Source: Alteromonas sp. CI.11.F.A3 (GTDB lineage Bacteria > Pseudomonadota > Gammaproteobacteria > Enterobacterales > Alteromonadaceae). Taken from it: 64,000 nt of DNA. Shown here in pieces: positions 19,474 to 29,203 of the stretch (positions within the stretch are counted from its first letter, which is position 1; every line of letters begins with the position of its first letter). The stretch is taken from positions 248,001 through 312,000 of the forward strand of contig NZ_CP136708.1 in NCBI RefSeq assembly GCF_032925565.1, in the 5' to 3' direction. Position numbers and translations under genes: made by a program. A model generated the notes under the pieces. That model made no database searches, was not told the origin of the DNA, and saw only the letters and a list, made by a program, of their open reading frames with translations.

Positions 19474-20322
19474 CTAATTACGATGAGGGTTTACAAAATC
19501 ATTATACTGGACAACATCTTTCCATGGCACTCTTTGATCGCCCATTACCACAAAATCTGGGTTTTCTAGCGAATGGCGTTGGTTATAGGTAAGCGGTTCG
19601 AAGTTAGCGGCCGCAATACTGCCGCCTGCTTCAGATACAATGCACTGTGATGCGCCTGTATCCCACTCACCGGTTACGCCAATTCGCATAAACACATCGG
19701 CCTTACCTTCTGCAATAAAGCAGGCTTTCAGTGAGCAGCTGCCTAATGGCAGGGTTTGATAAACCCGTTTTGCACACATGCGACCTAATACTTTTTCTCG
19801 GCTTTGCCTGCGACTAATGGCAATCATCACCACACTGTTTTTAGGATCGTCGAGCTTACGTACGGCAATCTTCTCTTCACCGTCAGGTGACGACTTAAAT
19901 GCCCCTTTCCCCTTTTCAGCAAAATACAGCGATTGGCCAGGAGGCCAGAAAATAACACCAATTTTAGGCTGGTTATTTTCAATAAGCGCTATGTTCACCG
20001 CAAAGTCGCCGCTTCGGGCAATAAATTCTTGCGTACCGTCGATAGGATCGATAAGCCAATAACGTGGCCAGTCCTTTCGCTCTTCTAGGCTGGCATGCTT
20101 ATTTTCTTCAGACAAGATAGGAATGTCGGGGGTAGCGTCGCTTAAGCGTTTAACAATAATATCGTTGGCTAGGTAGTCGGCGCTAGTAACCGGAGAATCG
20201 TCTTCTTTTTGGTAAGCGTCAAAATCGCCTTTATCATACACTTTAAGCACAGCTTCGCCGGCTTCAACGGCAACGGTTTTTGCGAGCTCTAATAGTTCGC
20301 TGTGGGGGTGTTCATCGGGCAT
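19474..20322 (-). CDS. cysQ: CysQ, 3'(2'),5'-bisphosphate nucleotidase
   Basis: A 282-residue Mg-dependent, Li-sensitive type phosphatase of the inositol-monophosphatase fold that hydrolyses PAP, recycling the by-product of sulfate assimilation. Metal-binding motifs visible: LSEEN, DPIDGTQEF and the second Asp segment GEWDTGASQ. Ends at 20322, three bases before the nudE stop, so it is the second gene of a nudE-cysQ unit on the minus strand. Confidence 0.93.
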   Translation of the reverse strand: MPDEHPHSELLELAKTVAVEAGEAVLKVYDKGDFDAYQKEDDSPVTSADYLANDIIVKRLSDATPDIPILSEENKHASLEERKDWPRYWLIDPIDGTQEFIARSGDFAVNIALIENNQPKIGVIFWPPGQSLYFAEKGKGAFKSSPDGEEKIAVRKLDDPKNSVVMIAISRRQSREKVLGRMCAKRVYQTLPLGSCSLKACFIAEGKADVFMRIGVTGEWDTGASQCIVSEAGGSIAAANFEPLTYNQRHSLENPDFVVMGDQRVPWKDVVQYNDFVNPHRN

Positions 20323-20325
20323 AAT

Positions 20326-20889
20326 CTATTGGTCCTTCAACCATTTTTGAGCAAGCAACAGCGCAGCGATACAGCGGGCTTCTATAAAATCTTCACGAGC
20401 CAGTAACGCGTCTGCCTCAGCAAGGGGCCAGTGAATAACTTCCAATGGCTCTGGTTCATCACCCTCAAGTTGTTCAGGGTATAAATCTCTTGCTATTACA
20501 ATGGTCATGTTGGCATTAAAAAAGGTAGGTGCCATGCTAACTTTGTGTAATTCAATCAGGTCATTCGCACCAAAACCTGCTTCTTCTTTCAATTCTCTAT
20601 CGGCAGCTTCAAGGGCGGACTCGCCAGGATCGATAAGGCCTTTTGGAAAGCCAAGTTGATAGGAGTGAGTACCTGCGGCATATTCACGAATCAATACCAT
20701 GGTATCTTTATCAATCATGGGAACAATCATGACGGCGCCACGATTGCCTCCTGCCATCCGTTCAAACTCTCGCGTTGCACCATTAGAAAACTCTAAGTCT
20801 AGGCGCTCTACGCGAAAAAGCTTACTTTGGGCAACAATTTCCCGATTGTGAATTTGCGGTAACGGCTTGTTCGGGTCAATTTTTCGCAT
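20326..20889 (-). CDS. nudE: NudE, ADP compounds hydrolase
   Basis: A 187-residue Nudix hydrolase acting on ADP-ribose, Ap3A and NADH-type substrates. The Nudix box is intact: GLIDPGESALEAADRELKEE continuing AGF. Overall sequence (YQLGFPKG, VSMAPTFFNANM) matches NudE. It is immediately upstream of cysQ (3-base gap) and divergent from yrfG, the same gene neighbourhood seen in enterobacteria. Confidence 0.92.
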   Translation of the reverse strand: MRKIDPNKPLPQIHNREIVAQSKLFRVERLDLEFSNGATREFERMAGGNRGAVMIVPMIDKDTMVLIREYAAGTHSYQLGFPKGLIDPGESALEAADRELKEEAGFGANDLIELHKVSMAPTFFNANMTIVIARDLYPEQLEGDEPEPLEVIHWPLAEADALLAREDFIEARCIAALLLAQKWLKDQ

Positions 20890-20955
20890 GTCTCTTGCTA
20901 CAACTTTGTTATCATACCTACTGTAACTAGCTTACTTCATTATAAGGAAAATCGC

Positions 20956-21663
20956 TTGCCCTTTCTGCCCTGGAATGAAATTGATACGGTGTTGTTGGAT
21001 ATGGACGGCACCCTACTGGATTTGCACTACGACAACCGGTTTTGGCTAGACCATTTGCCAACCCGTTTGGCTGAAATCAAAGGTATTCCTGAACAAGAAT
21101 GTCGTGACATGATGGCCTCGCATTATGAAAAGGTGCACGGTCAAATTCAGTGGTATTGCCTCGATTATTGGGCAGAAACGCTGGATATCGATATTATGCC
21201 GATAAAGCGTGAGTTGGCGCACCTTATTGAAATTCGTCCCGACACCGTCCCTTTCTTAGAGGCGCTGCATCAGTCTGGTCGCGAGGTCGTGTTAGTCACT
21301 AATGCGCACCAAGGTAGCTTATCGTTAAAAATAGAGCGTACTCAGTTAGACGCGCACATCGATAACTTAATCTCCACCCATGAGTTTGGTGTCACTAAGG
21401 AGTCGCAGTTACTGTGGCAGAAGCTGCATGCACGTTTAAACTTCAATCCAGCGCGAACCTTGTTTGTAGACGACACAATACGAATTTTAGATGCAGCCAA
21501 GGAATTCGGCATACAGCATCTTCTTGCAGTTGATAACCCAGACCACACATTGCCGCATCGCAACATCACCGAATTTCCTGCTGTTACCGACTATCGCCTC
21601 ATGTTAGATGATATTTTGGCAAACCCTGTCTCTAGCGACGAAGGAGGTAAACATGCTAAGTAA
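20956..21663 (+). CDS. yrfG: YrfG, GMP/IMP 5'-nucleotidase (HAD family)
   Basis: A 235-residue HAD phosphatase that dephosphorylates purine mononucleotides. Motif I is LLDMDGTLLDL, motif II VLVTNAH, and the C-terminal acidic motif LFVDDTIRILDAA. The start codon is TTG at 20956, preceded by TAAGGA; no in-frame ATG fits the family N-terminus (LPWNEIDTVLLDMDG). Its end overlaps the yjjX start by 11 bases. Confidence 0.92.
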   Translation: MPFLPWNEIDTVLLDMDGTLLDLHYDNRFWLDHLPTRLAEIKGIPEQECRDMMASHYEKVHGQIQWYCLDYWAETLDIDIMPIKRELAHLIEIRPDTVPFLEALHQSGREVVLVTNAHQGSLSLKIERTQLDAHIDNLISTHEFGVTKESQLLWQKLHARLNFNPARTLFVDDTIRILDAAKEFGIQHLLAVDNPDHTLPHRNITEFPAVTDYRLMLDDILANPVSSDEGGKHAK

Positions 21664-22195
21664 ATTGTTTGTAGGCTCTAAAAATCCTGTAAAAGTGAAT
21701 GCTGCGCTTATCACCTTGTCGATTAGCCTAGAGCAGGATTTCGATGTGTATGAAGTTGGCGTGCCTAGTGGGGTATCTGAGCAGCCAATGAGTGAAGAGG
21801 AAACTCGTTTAGGCGCGGTGAACCGCGTAAAAGCACTTATTGATATGCATAAAGACGATACAAACGACTCATGGTACGTGGCTATTGAAGGGGGCGTGGA
21901 TGTGTTCGAAGACGGCCCTGCTACCTTTGCTTATGTAGCGATTTATAATGGTGGACGCATGTCGATAGGCCGAAGTGCCAACTTGCCGTTACCCGTTAGT
22001 GTGTATCAAGCATTACAGCGGGGCGAAGAGCTTGGGCCTGTTATGGATAAACTATTCAATACCACCAATGTGAAGCAAAAAGGGGGCGCGATTGGCTTAC
22101 TTACCCTTAACCACGCTTCTAGACAAAGTGTTTATGAAGTGGCGCTTACACTCGCCATGGCCAAATTTCATTTTCCCGACTTATATACCGATTAA
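21653..22195 (+). CDS. yjjX: YjjX-type inosine/xanthosine triphosphatase
   Basis: About 180 residues. The ATG at 21653 follows AAGGAGGT, a near-perfect ribosome site, and starts MLSKLFVGSKNPVKVNAA, the family N-terminus; the longer frame to 21608 has no support. Further motifs are VGVPSGVSEQPMSEEET, AIEGGVD and DKLFNTTNVKQKGGAIG. The enzyme removes non-canonical ITP/XTP. It overlaps yrfG, another purine nucleotide phosphatase. Confidence 0.9.
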   Translation: MLSKLFVGSKNPVKVNAALITLSISLEQDFDVYEVGVPSGVSEQPMSEEETRLGAVNRVKALIDMHKDDTNDSWYVAIEGGVDVFEDGPATFAYVAIYNGGRMSIGRSANLPLPVSVYQALQRGEELGPVMDKLFNTTNVKQKGGAIGLLTLNHASRQSVYEVALTLAMAKFHFPDLYTD

Positions 22196-22461
22196 TAGAC
22201 TTATTGATATACAAAGCAACACTGCTATTTGCCTTAACATGACAACGTAAATAGCAGGTTTTGACTTCAAAATACTCTGTAAGCCCTACCGAAATGATGA
22301 CAAATTTTGGTAATAATTTCTTATCGGGCTTTTATTAAATTTCGCTTATAATGTTTATACTTTAGTCTATGTTGTTGATATGTGGTTGGAAATATAAGGC
22401 TGGCTGATCTGGCGTTGTAGTTGCACTACCTCTTATCACAAACGGATTAAGGAGTGTGACA

Positions 22462-23850
22462 ATGAGCGAGACAATCAACACGTACAACCCAGCAACGGGT
22501 GAGAAGCTAGATCATTATCATTTGATGTCAGCGGATGATGCAGAGCAAGCAGTAACCCGCTCACAAGAAGCCTATTTAAACTGGCGCAGAACTTCTTTTG
22601 ACGCCCGTGCCCAATTATTCAATAACCTTGCTGATTTAATGGAAGAGCGTATTGACGATTTAACCAGCCTAATGACCCGAGAAATGGGTAAGGTAACCGA
22701 GCAAGGTAAGCAAGAAGTACAGCTATGTGCAAATATCTGTCGATATACGGCAGAACATGGTGCCGAAATTCTTGAAGATGAACATCGTATTTTTGAAGGC
22801 GGTCGCGCCATTATCAGCTACCAGCCTATTGGCGTAATTTTAGGCATTCAGCCTTGGAACTTCCCACTTTATCAAGTTATTCGCTACAGTGTTTCTAACA
22901 TTATGGCGGGTAATACGACGGTACTTAAACATGCGAAAAATGTATTTGGGATGGCCGTGGCTATCCAGCAAATGTATGAAGATGCAGGCTTCCCTAAAAA
23001 CGTTTACCAGTCGCTATTGATTGATGGCGGTACGGCGAGCGACTTAATTAAGCATAAACATGTTCGCGGCGTAACCTTTACAGGCAGTGACGAAGTGGGC
23101 AAGCAGGTTGCTAAAGAAGCAGCAAGTTTGTCGAAAAAGACGGTAATGGAGCTAGGTAGTAACGATGCCTTCATCGTGCTTGCGGATGCCGATATCGACC
23201 AAGCGGTTGAAACCTGCATTATGGGCCGTGTAATTAACAACGGTGAAACCTGTGTAGCAGCCAAGCGATTTGTTATCGTCGATAGTATTTATGATGAGTT
23301 TAGAGATAAGTTTGTTGCCCAGTGCAAGAAACTTAAAGTGGGCGACCCTGCGGACGAAAACACCGATCTTGGACCTATGGCACGTGAAGATTTACGTGAT
23401 GAATTACATGACCAAGTTAAAGCGTCACTTGAAGCGGGTGCAACGCTATCGTTGGGCGGAGAAGTACCAGATAGTAGTGGTTATTTTTACCCTATCACTG
23501 TTTTAGAAAATGTCTCACCAGGTATGCCGGCGTATGACGATGAATTATTCGGTCCAGTGGCTTCGCTAATTCGTGTTCGTGACGACAAGGAAGCGATGAC
23601 AGTGGCAAATGATTCACGCTACGGTCTTGGTGGTGGTATCTTTAGTACTGATACCGACAACGCTATTGCGCTTGCTAAAAACGAGTTCGACACGGGTATG
23701 GTGAATATCAACGGTTATTCGTTAGCTCAACCTAACTTGCCATTTGGCGGTGTTAAAGACAGTGGTTACGGTCGTGAACATGGTGGCTACGGTATGCGTG
23801 AATTCGTTAATATCAAAACCATCATGATTGCAGAGCAACAAAACAGCTAA
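22462..23850 (+). CDS. NAD(P)-dependent succinate-semialdehyde-type dehydrogenase
   Basis: A 462-residue cytoplasmic aldehyde dehydrogenase. The ATG at 22462 follows TAAGGAG with 7 bases spacing; an in-frame GTG at 22456 is less likely. Active-site elements: PWNFPLYQ, the Rossmann segment FTGSDEVGKQVA, catalytic Glu in MELGSNDAF and catalytic Cys in NNGETCVAAKRF. The ELGSNDxFIVL and AAKRF patterns resemble the YneI/Sad-type succinate-semialdehyde dehydrogenases rather than betaine-aldehyde enzymes. Apparently a single-gene unit; substrate assignment is by family only. Confidence 0.85.
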   Translation: MSETINTYNPATGEKLDHYHLMSADDAEQAVTRSQEAYLNWRRTSFDARAQLFNNLADLMEERIDDLTSLMTREMGKVTEQGKQEVQLCANICRYTAEHGAEILEDEHRIFEGGRAIISYQPIGVILGIQPWNFPLYQVIRYSVSNIMAGNTTVLKHAKNVFGMAVAIQQMYEDAGFPKNVYQSLLIDGGTASDLIKHKHVRGVTFTGSDEVGKQVAKEAASLSKKTVMELGSNDAFIVLADADIDQAVETCIMGRVINNGETCVAAKRFVIVDSIYDEFRDKFVAQCKKLKVGDPADENTDLGPMAREDLRDELHDQVKASLEAGATLSLGGEVPDSSGYFYPITVLENVSPGMPAYDDELFGPVASLIRVRDDKEAMTVANDSRYGLGGGIFSTDTDNAIALAKNEFDTGMVNINGYSLAQPNLPFGGVKDSGYGREHGGYGMREFVNIKTIMIAEQQNS

Positions 23851-23919
23851 GCGTACCAATGCGGCTAGTCCACAGTGCTGGGCTAACCCGCAACAAAGCG
23901 CTGAATAGGAGTAAGTAGT

Positions 23920-25041
23920 ATGTTAGTCACATCCATGAAATCTAGTTCAGCCCGCGTTGCGAAGCCGCACGGTTCACATCTAGGTTCAAGTTTAGGCGCA
24001 AGTGAAACGTTTAAACTTGGACTGAGTAGTAAATTAAGTATTGGGCTGGGGTTGTTTACCTCGGCCTTTTTAGTTTGTGCAGAGCCCGCCTCTACGCCTG
24101 AGGCAACGGCTGGTGATTCCGTTAATCAAACGTCTGTGCATAATGCATCAATGGATAATAGCGCCACTACGGTGTGCGAAGGAATTTCGTTGCAGGTGCT
24201 TGGCTCTGGTGGTCCAGAACTCGATGATGGTCGCGCCTCTACGTCTTACCTTCTTTGGAAAGATGACAAGGGCAGAGTACTTGTAGATGCTGGAAGCGGC
24301 AGTAGTGTTCAATTTGGCGCGTCGGGTGCTGATTTTACCGATATAGACACCATTTTATTATCTCACTTACATACCGATCATGCCGCCGATTTACCCAGTT
24401 TTATCAAGGGAAGCTACTTTACCCGTCGAGATACAGATTTATCCGTATATGGCCCAGCCGGTAACGACCTAATGCCAAGTATCCAAGCGTATCTTGATGC
24501 GCTAATAGGTAAAGAAGGGGCTTTTAAATATTTGTCATCTTACACCCAAGAAGGTGAAGATGATTACAAAGTGTCTGCACACACGATTGCAGATAACGCA
24601 TTCTCAACATCTATCAATAACGATATCAGCATTGATGCTGTATCGGTGCACCACGGACCTATACCTGCGTTGGCGTGGAAAGTCACTATTGACGAATGTG
24701 TTGCCGTATTCTCAGGCGATACCAACAATGCAGATGGAACATTAGCAAACTTTGCTAAGCATGCTGATGTGCTCGTGTTGCATAACGCGATTGAGGATAT
24801 TGAAAAGGGGGCGGGTAGCGCAGCCACCAACTTGCATATGACGCCTAAGCAGATTATTGAAATTGCTAAAGCGTCCGAAGCAAAGCGTATCGTGCTTTCT
24901 CATATAATGAAGCGTAGCGAAGCTGGTTTAGACGGACTTACAGAGGCGATTGCGGTTATTGCACCCGGACGGGTATTCGCAGCGCAGGATTTGATGAATA
25001 TTCCATTGGTGAGCGACCTCTCAAGTGAAGAAGGCCGCTAA
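23920..25041 (+). CDS. Secreted metallo-beta-lactamase-fold hydrolase
   Basis: A 373-residue protein. The N-terminal 57 residues are a long leader with a hydrophobic core (LSIGLGLFTSAFLVCAEP) that could be a Sec or lipoprotein signal, so the true start may lie inside the listed frame; AGGAG precedes ATG 23920. The catalytic domain has the metal motif LLSHLHTDHAADL (HxHxDH), FSGDTNNAD and IVLSHIMKR, as in the RNase Z/arylsulfatase-like branch. Periplasmic location is inferred; the substrate is unknown. Confidence 0.82.
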   Translation: MLVTSMKSSSARVAKPHGSHLGSSLGASETFKLGLSSKLSIGLGLFTSAFLVCAEPASTPEATAGDSVNQTSVHNASMDNSATTVCEGISLQVLGSGGPELDDGRASTSYLLWKDDKGRVLVDAGSGSSVQFGASGADFTDIDTILLSHLHTDHAADLPSFIKGSYFTRRDTDLSVYGPAGNDLMPSIQAYLDALIGKEGAFKYLSSYTQEGEDDYKVSAHTIADNAFSTSINNDISIDAVSVHHGPIPALAWKVTIDECVAVFSGDTNNADGTLANFAKHADVLVLHNAIEDIEKGAGSAATNLHMTPKQIIEIAKASEAKRIVLSHIMKRSEAGLDGLTEAIAVIAPGRVFAAQDLMNIPLVSDLSSEEGR

Positions 25042-25112
25042 CCTAAAAGTGTATACTGTCTTATGGTAACCTAATGGTTATGCGCCAGACTGGTTATGTA
25101 ACTTGCTGGCGA

Positions 25113-25871
25113 CTATTGTAATTTAATCGCGATATAGCCATTCGCATCAGGTTGTCCGAAGAATTTAGACGCCTGATGTACCTCTTGAGGAAGGCTATCA
25201 TCTGGCTTAAATTTCCCGTCTACTTTCACTTTTTTCATGTCTGGGCTAACCACAGCATCAATAGACAGACCAAGTAGATTTGGCTCGCTAACCACAATAC
25301 CAATGTCATCACCCATGCAGCGAAGTTTGGCAGAATAAGTCCCAAAGTCGATAGGGCCTTGAGTACCTGCAACTGCTGCATTCAACCAATCACCGGTGCC
25401 TTGTAGTGCCACACACTGAGGGCCAAAAGTAAGTTCGTCGAGCTTCACTTTAAATCGCCCACTGGCATTAACAGGCAGGGGTAAGTTCACTTGCGCAAGC
25501 ACGCGGTCTACCGGTAAATAAACCGAGAAATTCGTGGTTTCTATTTTGTTTGTATTGAACAAGCTGGTTTTAAATGGCCCTTCAAACGCAATGTCGTTTA
25601 CATCGCGAATGTTGCCCGCTTTTACATGCGCACTGACATTTCCAATTAGCAACGCAAGGGGGCTAAGCTCCCAATTAACGTTATTAATAGGTAGTCCGTT
25701 CACCACAATGGTTTGCGCTTTACCTGTCCATAATGTGCCACTCACACCGCTAATCGATACATTTTTTGGCAAGTCTACTCTGCCAATTACCTGAATAGCA
25801 GGCATGTAAGCAATTGCAAAAATTAGAAAGGCAACAATGCCACCCACTAGCCAACCAAACTTAGACTTCAT
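25113..25871 (-). CDS. gspN: GspN, type II secretion protein N
   Basis: 252 residues with one N-terminal membrane helix (GWLVGGIVAFLIFAIAYMPA) and a periplasmic domain containing VSGVSGTLWTGKAQ, INNVNWELSP and GTGDWLNA, features of GspN. It is the last gene of the gspC-N operon; its start overlaps the gspM stop by 4 bases. GspN is an accessory component present in only some type II systems. Confidence 0.92.
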   Translation of the reverse strand: MKSKFGWLVGGIVAFLIFAIAYMPAIQVIGRVDLPKNVSISGVSGTLWTGKAQTIVVNGLPINNVNWELSPLALLIGNVSAHVKAGNIRDVNDIAFEGPFKTSLFNTNKIETTNFSVYLPVDRVLAQVNLPLPVNASGRFKVKLDELTFGPQCVALQGTGDWLNAAVAGTQGPIDFGTYSAKLRCMGDDIGIVVSEPNLLGLSIDAVVSPDMKKVKVDGKFKPDDSLPQEVHQASKFFGQPDANGYIAIKLQ

Positions 25872-26347
25872 GCTTTTCCTAACTGTAAACGGCGAACTTT
25901 GATGTAACCTGGATCATCTGCTTCGGCAATATCGGCCTGAATAATAACAATACCCATACCTTCTAAGGTTTTTAACCACTCAAGAACGTCATTAAATGGG
26001 GCTTGGTCTATCCAAACTTGTAACTCATCATCTTGCGGCTGCATGCGCGAAATAGCGATGCTGTGCCTTGATGTAGTACGGTTAACGGCTTGTGGAAGTG
26101 AACCTTTAAAAGGTGCAGAGCGGTTACTGCTTTTCCTTAGCTGTTGGGCGCGAACGGCACTGTCTTTCACCCACACGAGCAAGCTTTGTTGGTTATCTAA
26201 CAATTGCTTTTGCTGATGCAAAGACGCGTTAAGGGGCGACCAAATCAAAAAGTAAAATAAGCCAATGACCACTACCACAGCAGAGATCATGACCAGTATT
26301 TGCTCGCGCTCGGTAAGCGCTTTAAATTTGCTGATTAGTGCGTTCAC
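25868..26347 (-). CDS. gspM: GspM, inner-membrane platform protein
   Basis: 159 residues: cytoplasmic FKALTEREQILVMI, one membrane helix (SAVVVVIGLFYFLIWSPL), then a periplasmic ferredoxin-like domain. LTEREQ before the helix is characteristic of GspM, which binds GspL in the secretion platform. Overlaps gspL and gspN by 4 bases each. Confidence 0.92.
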   Translation of the reverse strand: MNALISKFKALTEREQILVMISAVVVVIGLFYFLIWSPLNASLHQQKQLLDNQQSLLVWVKDSAVRAQQLRKSSNRSAPFKGSLPQAVNRTTSRHSIAISRMQPQDDELQVWIDQAPFNDVLEWLKTLEGMGIVIIQADIAEADDPGYIKVRRLQLGKA

Positions 26348-27543
26348 AACACACTCCTAATTGATACCGTGCCAATCACATTATCATCACGGTTATTAAT
26401 AGCACCTTGCTCAACGGTAAATCCAGCGCCTTCCGCTTGTCGGCGAAATTGCTCTAACGCCTCAAAACTTTTACCTTGCGCTTGAATGCGTATTTCGGTG
26501 CGGGTGGCGTCAAATCTTAAGGTTTGTGGTTTCACTTGCGTGCTGGCAAAAGCTTCTGAAAGCTGATCTAACATCACTAACATAGAGGCATCGCCGCCAC
26601 TTTTTGATAATTTATTAAGCTCATATTGCAGCTTAAGCTTCACATTACGATAAACGCCAATATTAGGAAACCCAGACTTTACCGCTTGATCAATTTCACT
26701 GGTGAGAGCCGCATTTTCAGACTTTAGCTGATACAGGGTAACGGTTTTATCAATCAGGCTGGTACATAACACCAGTACGGCCAACACTGCTGCAACACGC
26801 CATTGTGCCCATGCATTATTACGAGTGCGCTTTACTTTGTACTCGCCCTGAAGCAAGTTAAAGCTGCTCGACATCGCCTCTTTGGCTAGCACATGCATAG
26901 GCAGCTCAAGAGGGGCGTCACTAACCGTAATGTTCGGCATATCGTTTAAATCAATACCCGCGTAGTTGGTAATTACAACAGGGGAGTCTTGTTGGCTGGT
27001 GAAGTGACCTAGGGTGGGTAACAACCACGCTTGCTCACCTTGTATACCTTTAAAGGTATCTTGGCGAACCAACATTTGATCGCCTAAGGTGAGTACAGAC
27101 CAACCGTTTTCAGTTACCGGTACGGCGAGTACATCAGGAATTAGATGGTTACAGAATAAGCCTGCATCAGCTAACCATTGCTGCCACATTTGAAGTTTTG
27201 CATGACTTACCACGGCAACCGCTTGGCTATCGCCCACTTTAGGGCCTATAGCAAAAAATTGTTCGCTAATATCAGTGGCTAATTCGTCTTCAAGCATAAA
27301 GGGCAAAGCAGAAAGTACCTTTCTACCCGCTCTTGGTGGTAAAGCTACCCATTTAAGCAATATTTCGCTGCTAGGTGCTAATGCGATGACTGCACGGTGC
27401 CCAGCGCGTTCCGCTAAGGTAGAAAGGGCGTCGGCATTGGCTAGCTCACCAGAAGCAATAATCTCTTCTTCCGCTGTAGACCATACCAGCCAGCTAATTG
27501 GGTCGGCCTCGGTGGCACCTAACCTAATCAGGAGTTGTTCCAT
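26344..27543 (-). CDS. gspL: GspL, inner-membrane platform protein
   Basis: 399 residues: a cytoplasmic actin-like domain that recruits the GspE ATPase (residues about 1-235, including LPFMLEDELA), one membrane helix near residues 250-268 (WRVAAVLAVLVLCTSLI) and a periplasmic ferredoxin-like domain. Directly follows gspK (1-base overlap) and precedes gspM. Confidence 0.93.
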   Translation of the reverse strand: MEQLLIRLGATEADPISWLVWSTAEEEIIASGELANADALSTLAERAGHRAVIALAPSSEILLKWVALPPRAGRKVLSALPFMLEDELATDISEQFFAIGPKVGDSQAVAVVSHAKLQMWQQWLADAGLFCNHLIPDVLAVPVTENGWSVLTLGDQMLVRQDTFKGIQGEQAWLLPTLGHFTSQQDSPVVITNYAGIDLNDMPNITVSDAPLELPMHVLAKEAMSSSFNLLQGEYKVKRTRNNAWAQWRVAAVLAVLVLCTSLIDKTVTLYQLKSENAALTSEIDQAVKSGFPNIGVYRNVKLKLQYELNKLSKSGGDASMLVMLDQLSEAFASTQVKPQTLRFDATRTEIRIQAQGKSFEALEQFRRQAEGAGFTVEQGAINNRDDNVIGTVSIRSVL

Positions 27544-28586
27544 TATTTTACGCCTCCAAACTCGCGCTTTATTATTTTTACGCCCGCGTCACTACTTGCG
27601 TTAAATACGGTAGAAAGTTGAAACGTTGCTTTATTGTAACGGGTCTTAGTGTGCAAAATAAAATACTCAGTCGTTACCGTAAACCATTCTTTTCGGCTGT
27701 CAGATAAACTTAATGCTTCAACACTCGGTTCAGCCAGAAATTCGCTTACGTCTCCCCAGCCATCTTGTGGGCGATTACCCAGCAAGCTAGTGGCTTGTTG
27801 TAAATCTAGCCCTGTTAAACCGGCTAATAGTGCAGCATGTTCTTCATCAATGGTATTCACATTAATGGCTAGGGTGTCGTTGTCGGGAATAACGCAAACC
27901 AAAGGGAGAATGTCATTCAACCAAACCTCAGAGACGCCATTTATAATACGCAATTCACTTGTCGATGCCAGTAGTCCGTTTGCTCCTAAGTAAGGAAACT
28001 CCCTTGATTCATACTCGCTATCTTCTGCGCCATAGGGGCGCATATTGTCGTCTTCATCTACCCAATCGGCCAAACTGTCTCGCACGGTATCAGCGGTAAA
28101 GCTGTTGATATCGTCAATTTCAAGGGCCAAAAGCATAGTATGAAAGGCATCCATCGCTTCGGTAGCACCATCACCACTATTCACGTTTGCGCTAGCGCTG
28201 CCTTGTAGAATAGCGTTTAAGTTAAAGCATGCTTGAAGGTCGGTAAGGTTCGCTTGCAAACCGCCATTTTCTAATGGGTACATAAATTCCTGTGCCCAAG
28301 GCTGGTCTAGCGAGATTTTGTCGCCGGTTTCTTCCATCAAGGTTTGAATTGATTTTCGAGCAAAGGCCTCGGCGCCCAAGGCATACCAGTATGCTTGGTT
28401 GCTGTCTTTAATATTCATGGTGCGCTGTACTTGCAACTGCAAGCGGGTACCCATTTCAGTGGCCAATACAGATACCAGCGCCACTATCATCAGCACTATC
28501 ATTAACGCCACGCCTTGTTGGCGAGAAGGCAGTGAGCTAGGCGTTTTTATAGGAGCTTTGATAGAAGCTTTGGTAAGAATTTTCAT
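27543..28586 (-). CDS. gspK: GspK, minor pseudopilin
   Basis: 347 residues. The prepilin cleavage site is QQG/VALMIVLMIVALVS; as is usual for GspK, residue +5 is not Glu, consistent with its place at the pseudopilus tip. The large globular domain contains DLQACFNLN and ADWVDEDDN (the calcium-binding region of GspK) and VNTIDEEHAALLAGL. Shares one base with gspJ and one with gspL. Confidence 0.93.
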   Translation of the reverse strand: MKILTKASIKAPIKTPSSLPSRQQGVALMIVLMIVALVSVLATEMGTRLQLQVQRTMNIKDSNQAYWYALGAEAFARKSIQTLMEETGDKISLDQPWAQEFMYPLENGGLQANLTDLQACFNLNAILQGSASANVNSGDGATEAMDAFHTMLLALEIDDINSFTADTVRDSLADWVDEDDNMRPYGAEDSEYESREFPYLGANGLLASTSELRIINGVSEVWLNDILPLVCVIPDNDTLAINVNTIDEEHAALLAGLTGLDLQQATSLLGNRPQDGWGDVSEFLAEPSVEALSLSDSRKEWFTVTTEYFILHTKTRYNKATFQLSTVFNASSDAGVKIIKREFGGVK

Positions 28587-29203
28587 TACGCTGAACCTGC
28601 AGTTAAGGCAAACTCGCGGCGTATTAAACCGAAGTCTTTACTCACAAACTCAATGGCCACAGCGGTGGGTAGCGCTTCACCTTGATAACTTTCACTCCAA
28701 CTTAAATCGTCGTCATCGCTGTTACTTTCAGGGCTGATGAACTCAACGGTAAAGCTTTCTATATTTTCAAGTAGGGTACGTGTCTTAGGTTCATAGCCAA
28801 TTACATTATCGACGTAGTTGCTATAAACGCGTTCTAGTCGGTCTTCATCAAGGCGATAGGCCACGTATTGTAAGGTGCTTCTGGGCAACATGAGTTGAGG
28901 GTTATGCCAACCGCCACGCACAAAGCCAATACCATCGCCGTCGCTATCATCTACCTCACCGCCAGCCATCACCACTTTTTGGGTTTCCCCTTCAGCGCGA
29001 ACTGGACGAGGCACCGCTTGTTGGATATCACGTTCTATAATCACCATGGCACGCTGTAATTGCTGTAACTTCTCAAAGCGCTCACTAGATAAATCGTTAC
29101 TATCAATGACCGTGGTTAGCAGGCCCGTAGATGCCAAACCAATGAGCGTAAAAATAGCCATGGCAATCAATATTTCAATAAGAGTAAATCCGCGCTGCTT
29201 CAT
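28586..29203 (-). CDS. gspJ: GspJ, minor pseudopilin
   Basis: 205 residues starting MKQRG/FTLIEILIAMAIF, a type IV prepilin-like cleavage site with Glu5. Periplasmic domain includes LQQLQRAMVIIERDIQQAVPR, a GspJ hallmark. Part of the I-J-K tip complex; translationally coupled to gspI and gspK. Confidence 0.93.
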   Translation of the reverse strand: MKQRGFTLIEILIAMAIFTLIGLASTGLLTTVIDSNDLSSERFEKLQQLQRAMVIIERDIQQAVPRPVRAEGETQKVVMAGGEVDDSDGDGIGFVRGGWHNPQLMLPRSTLQYVAYRLDEDRLERVYSNYVDNVIGYEPKTRTLLENIESFTVEFISPESNSDDDDLSWSESYQGEALPTAVAIEFVSKDFGLIRREFALTAGSA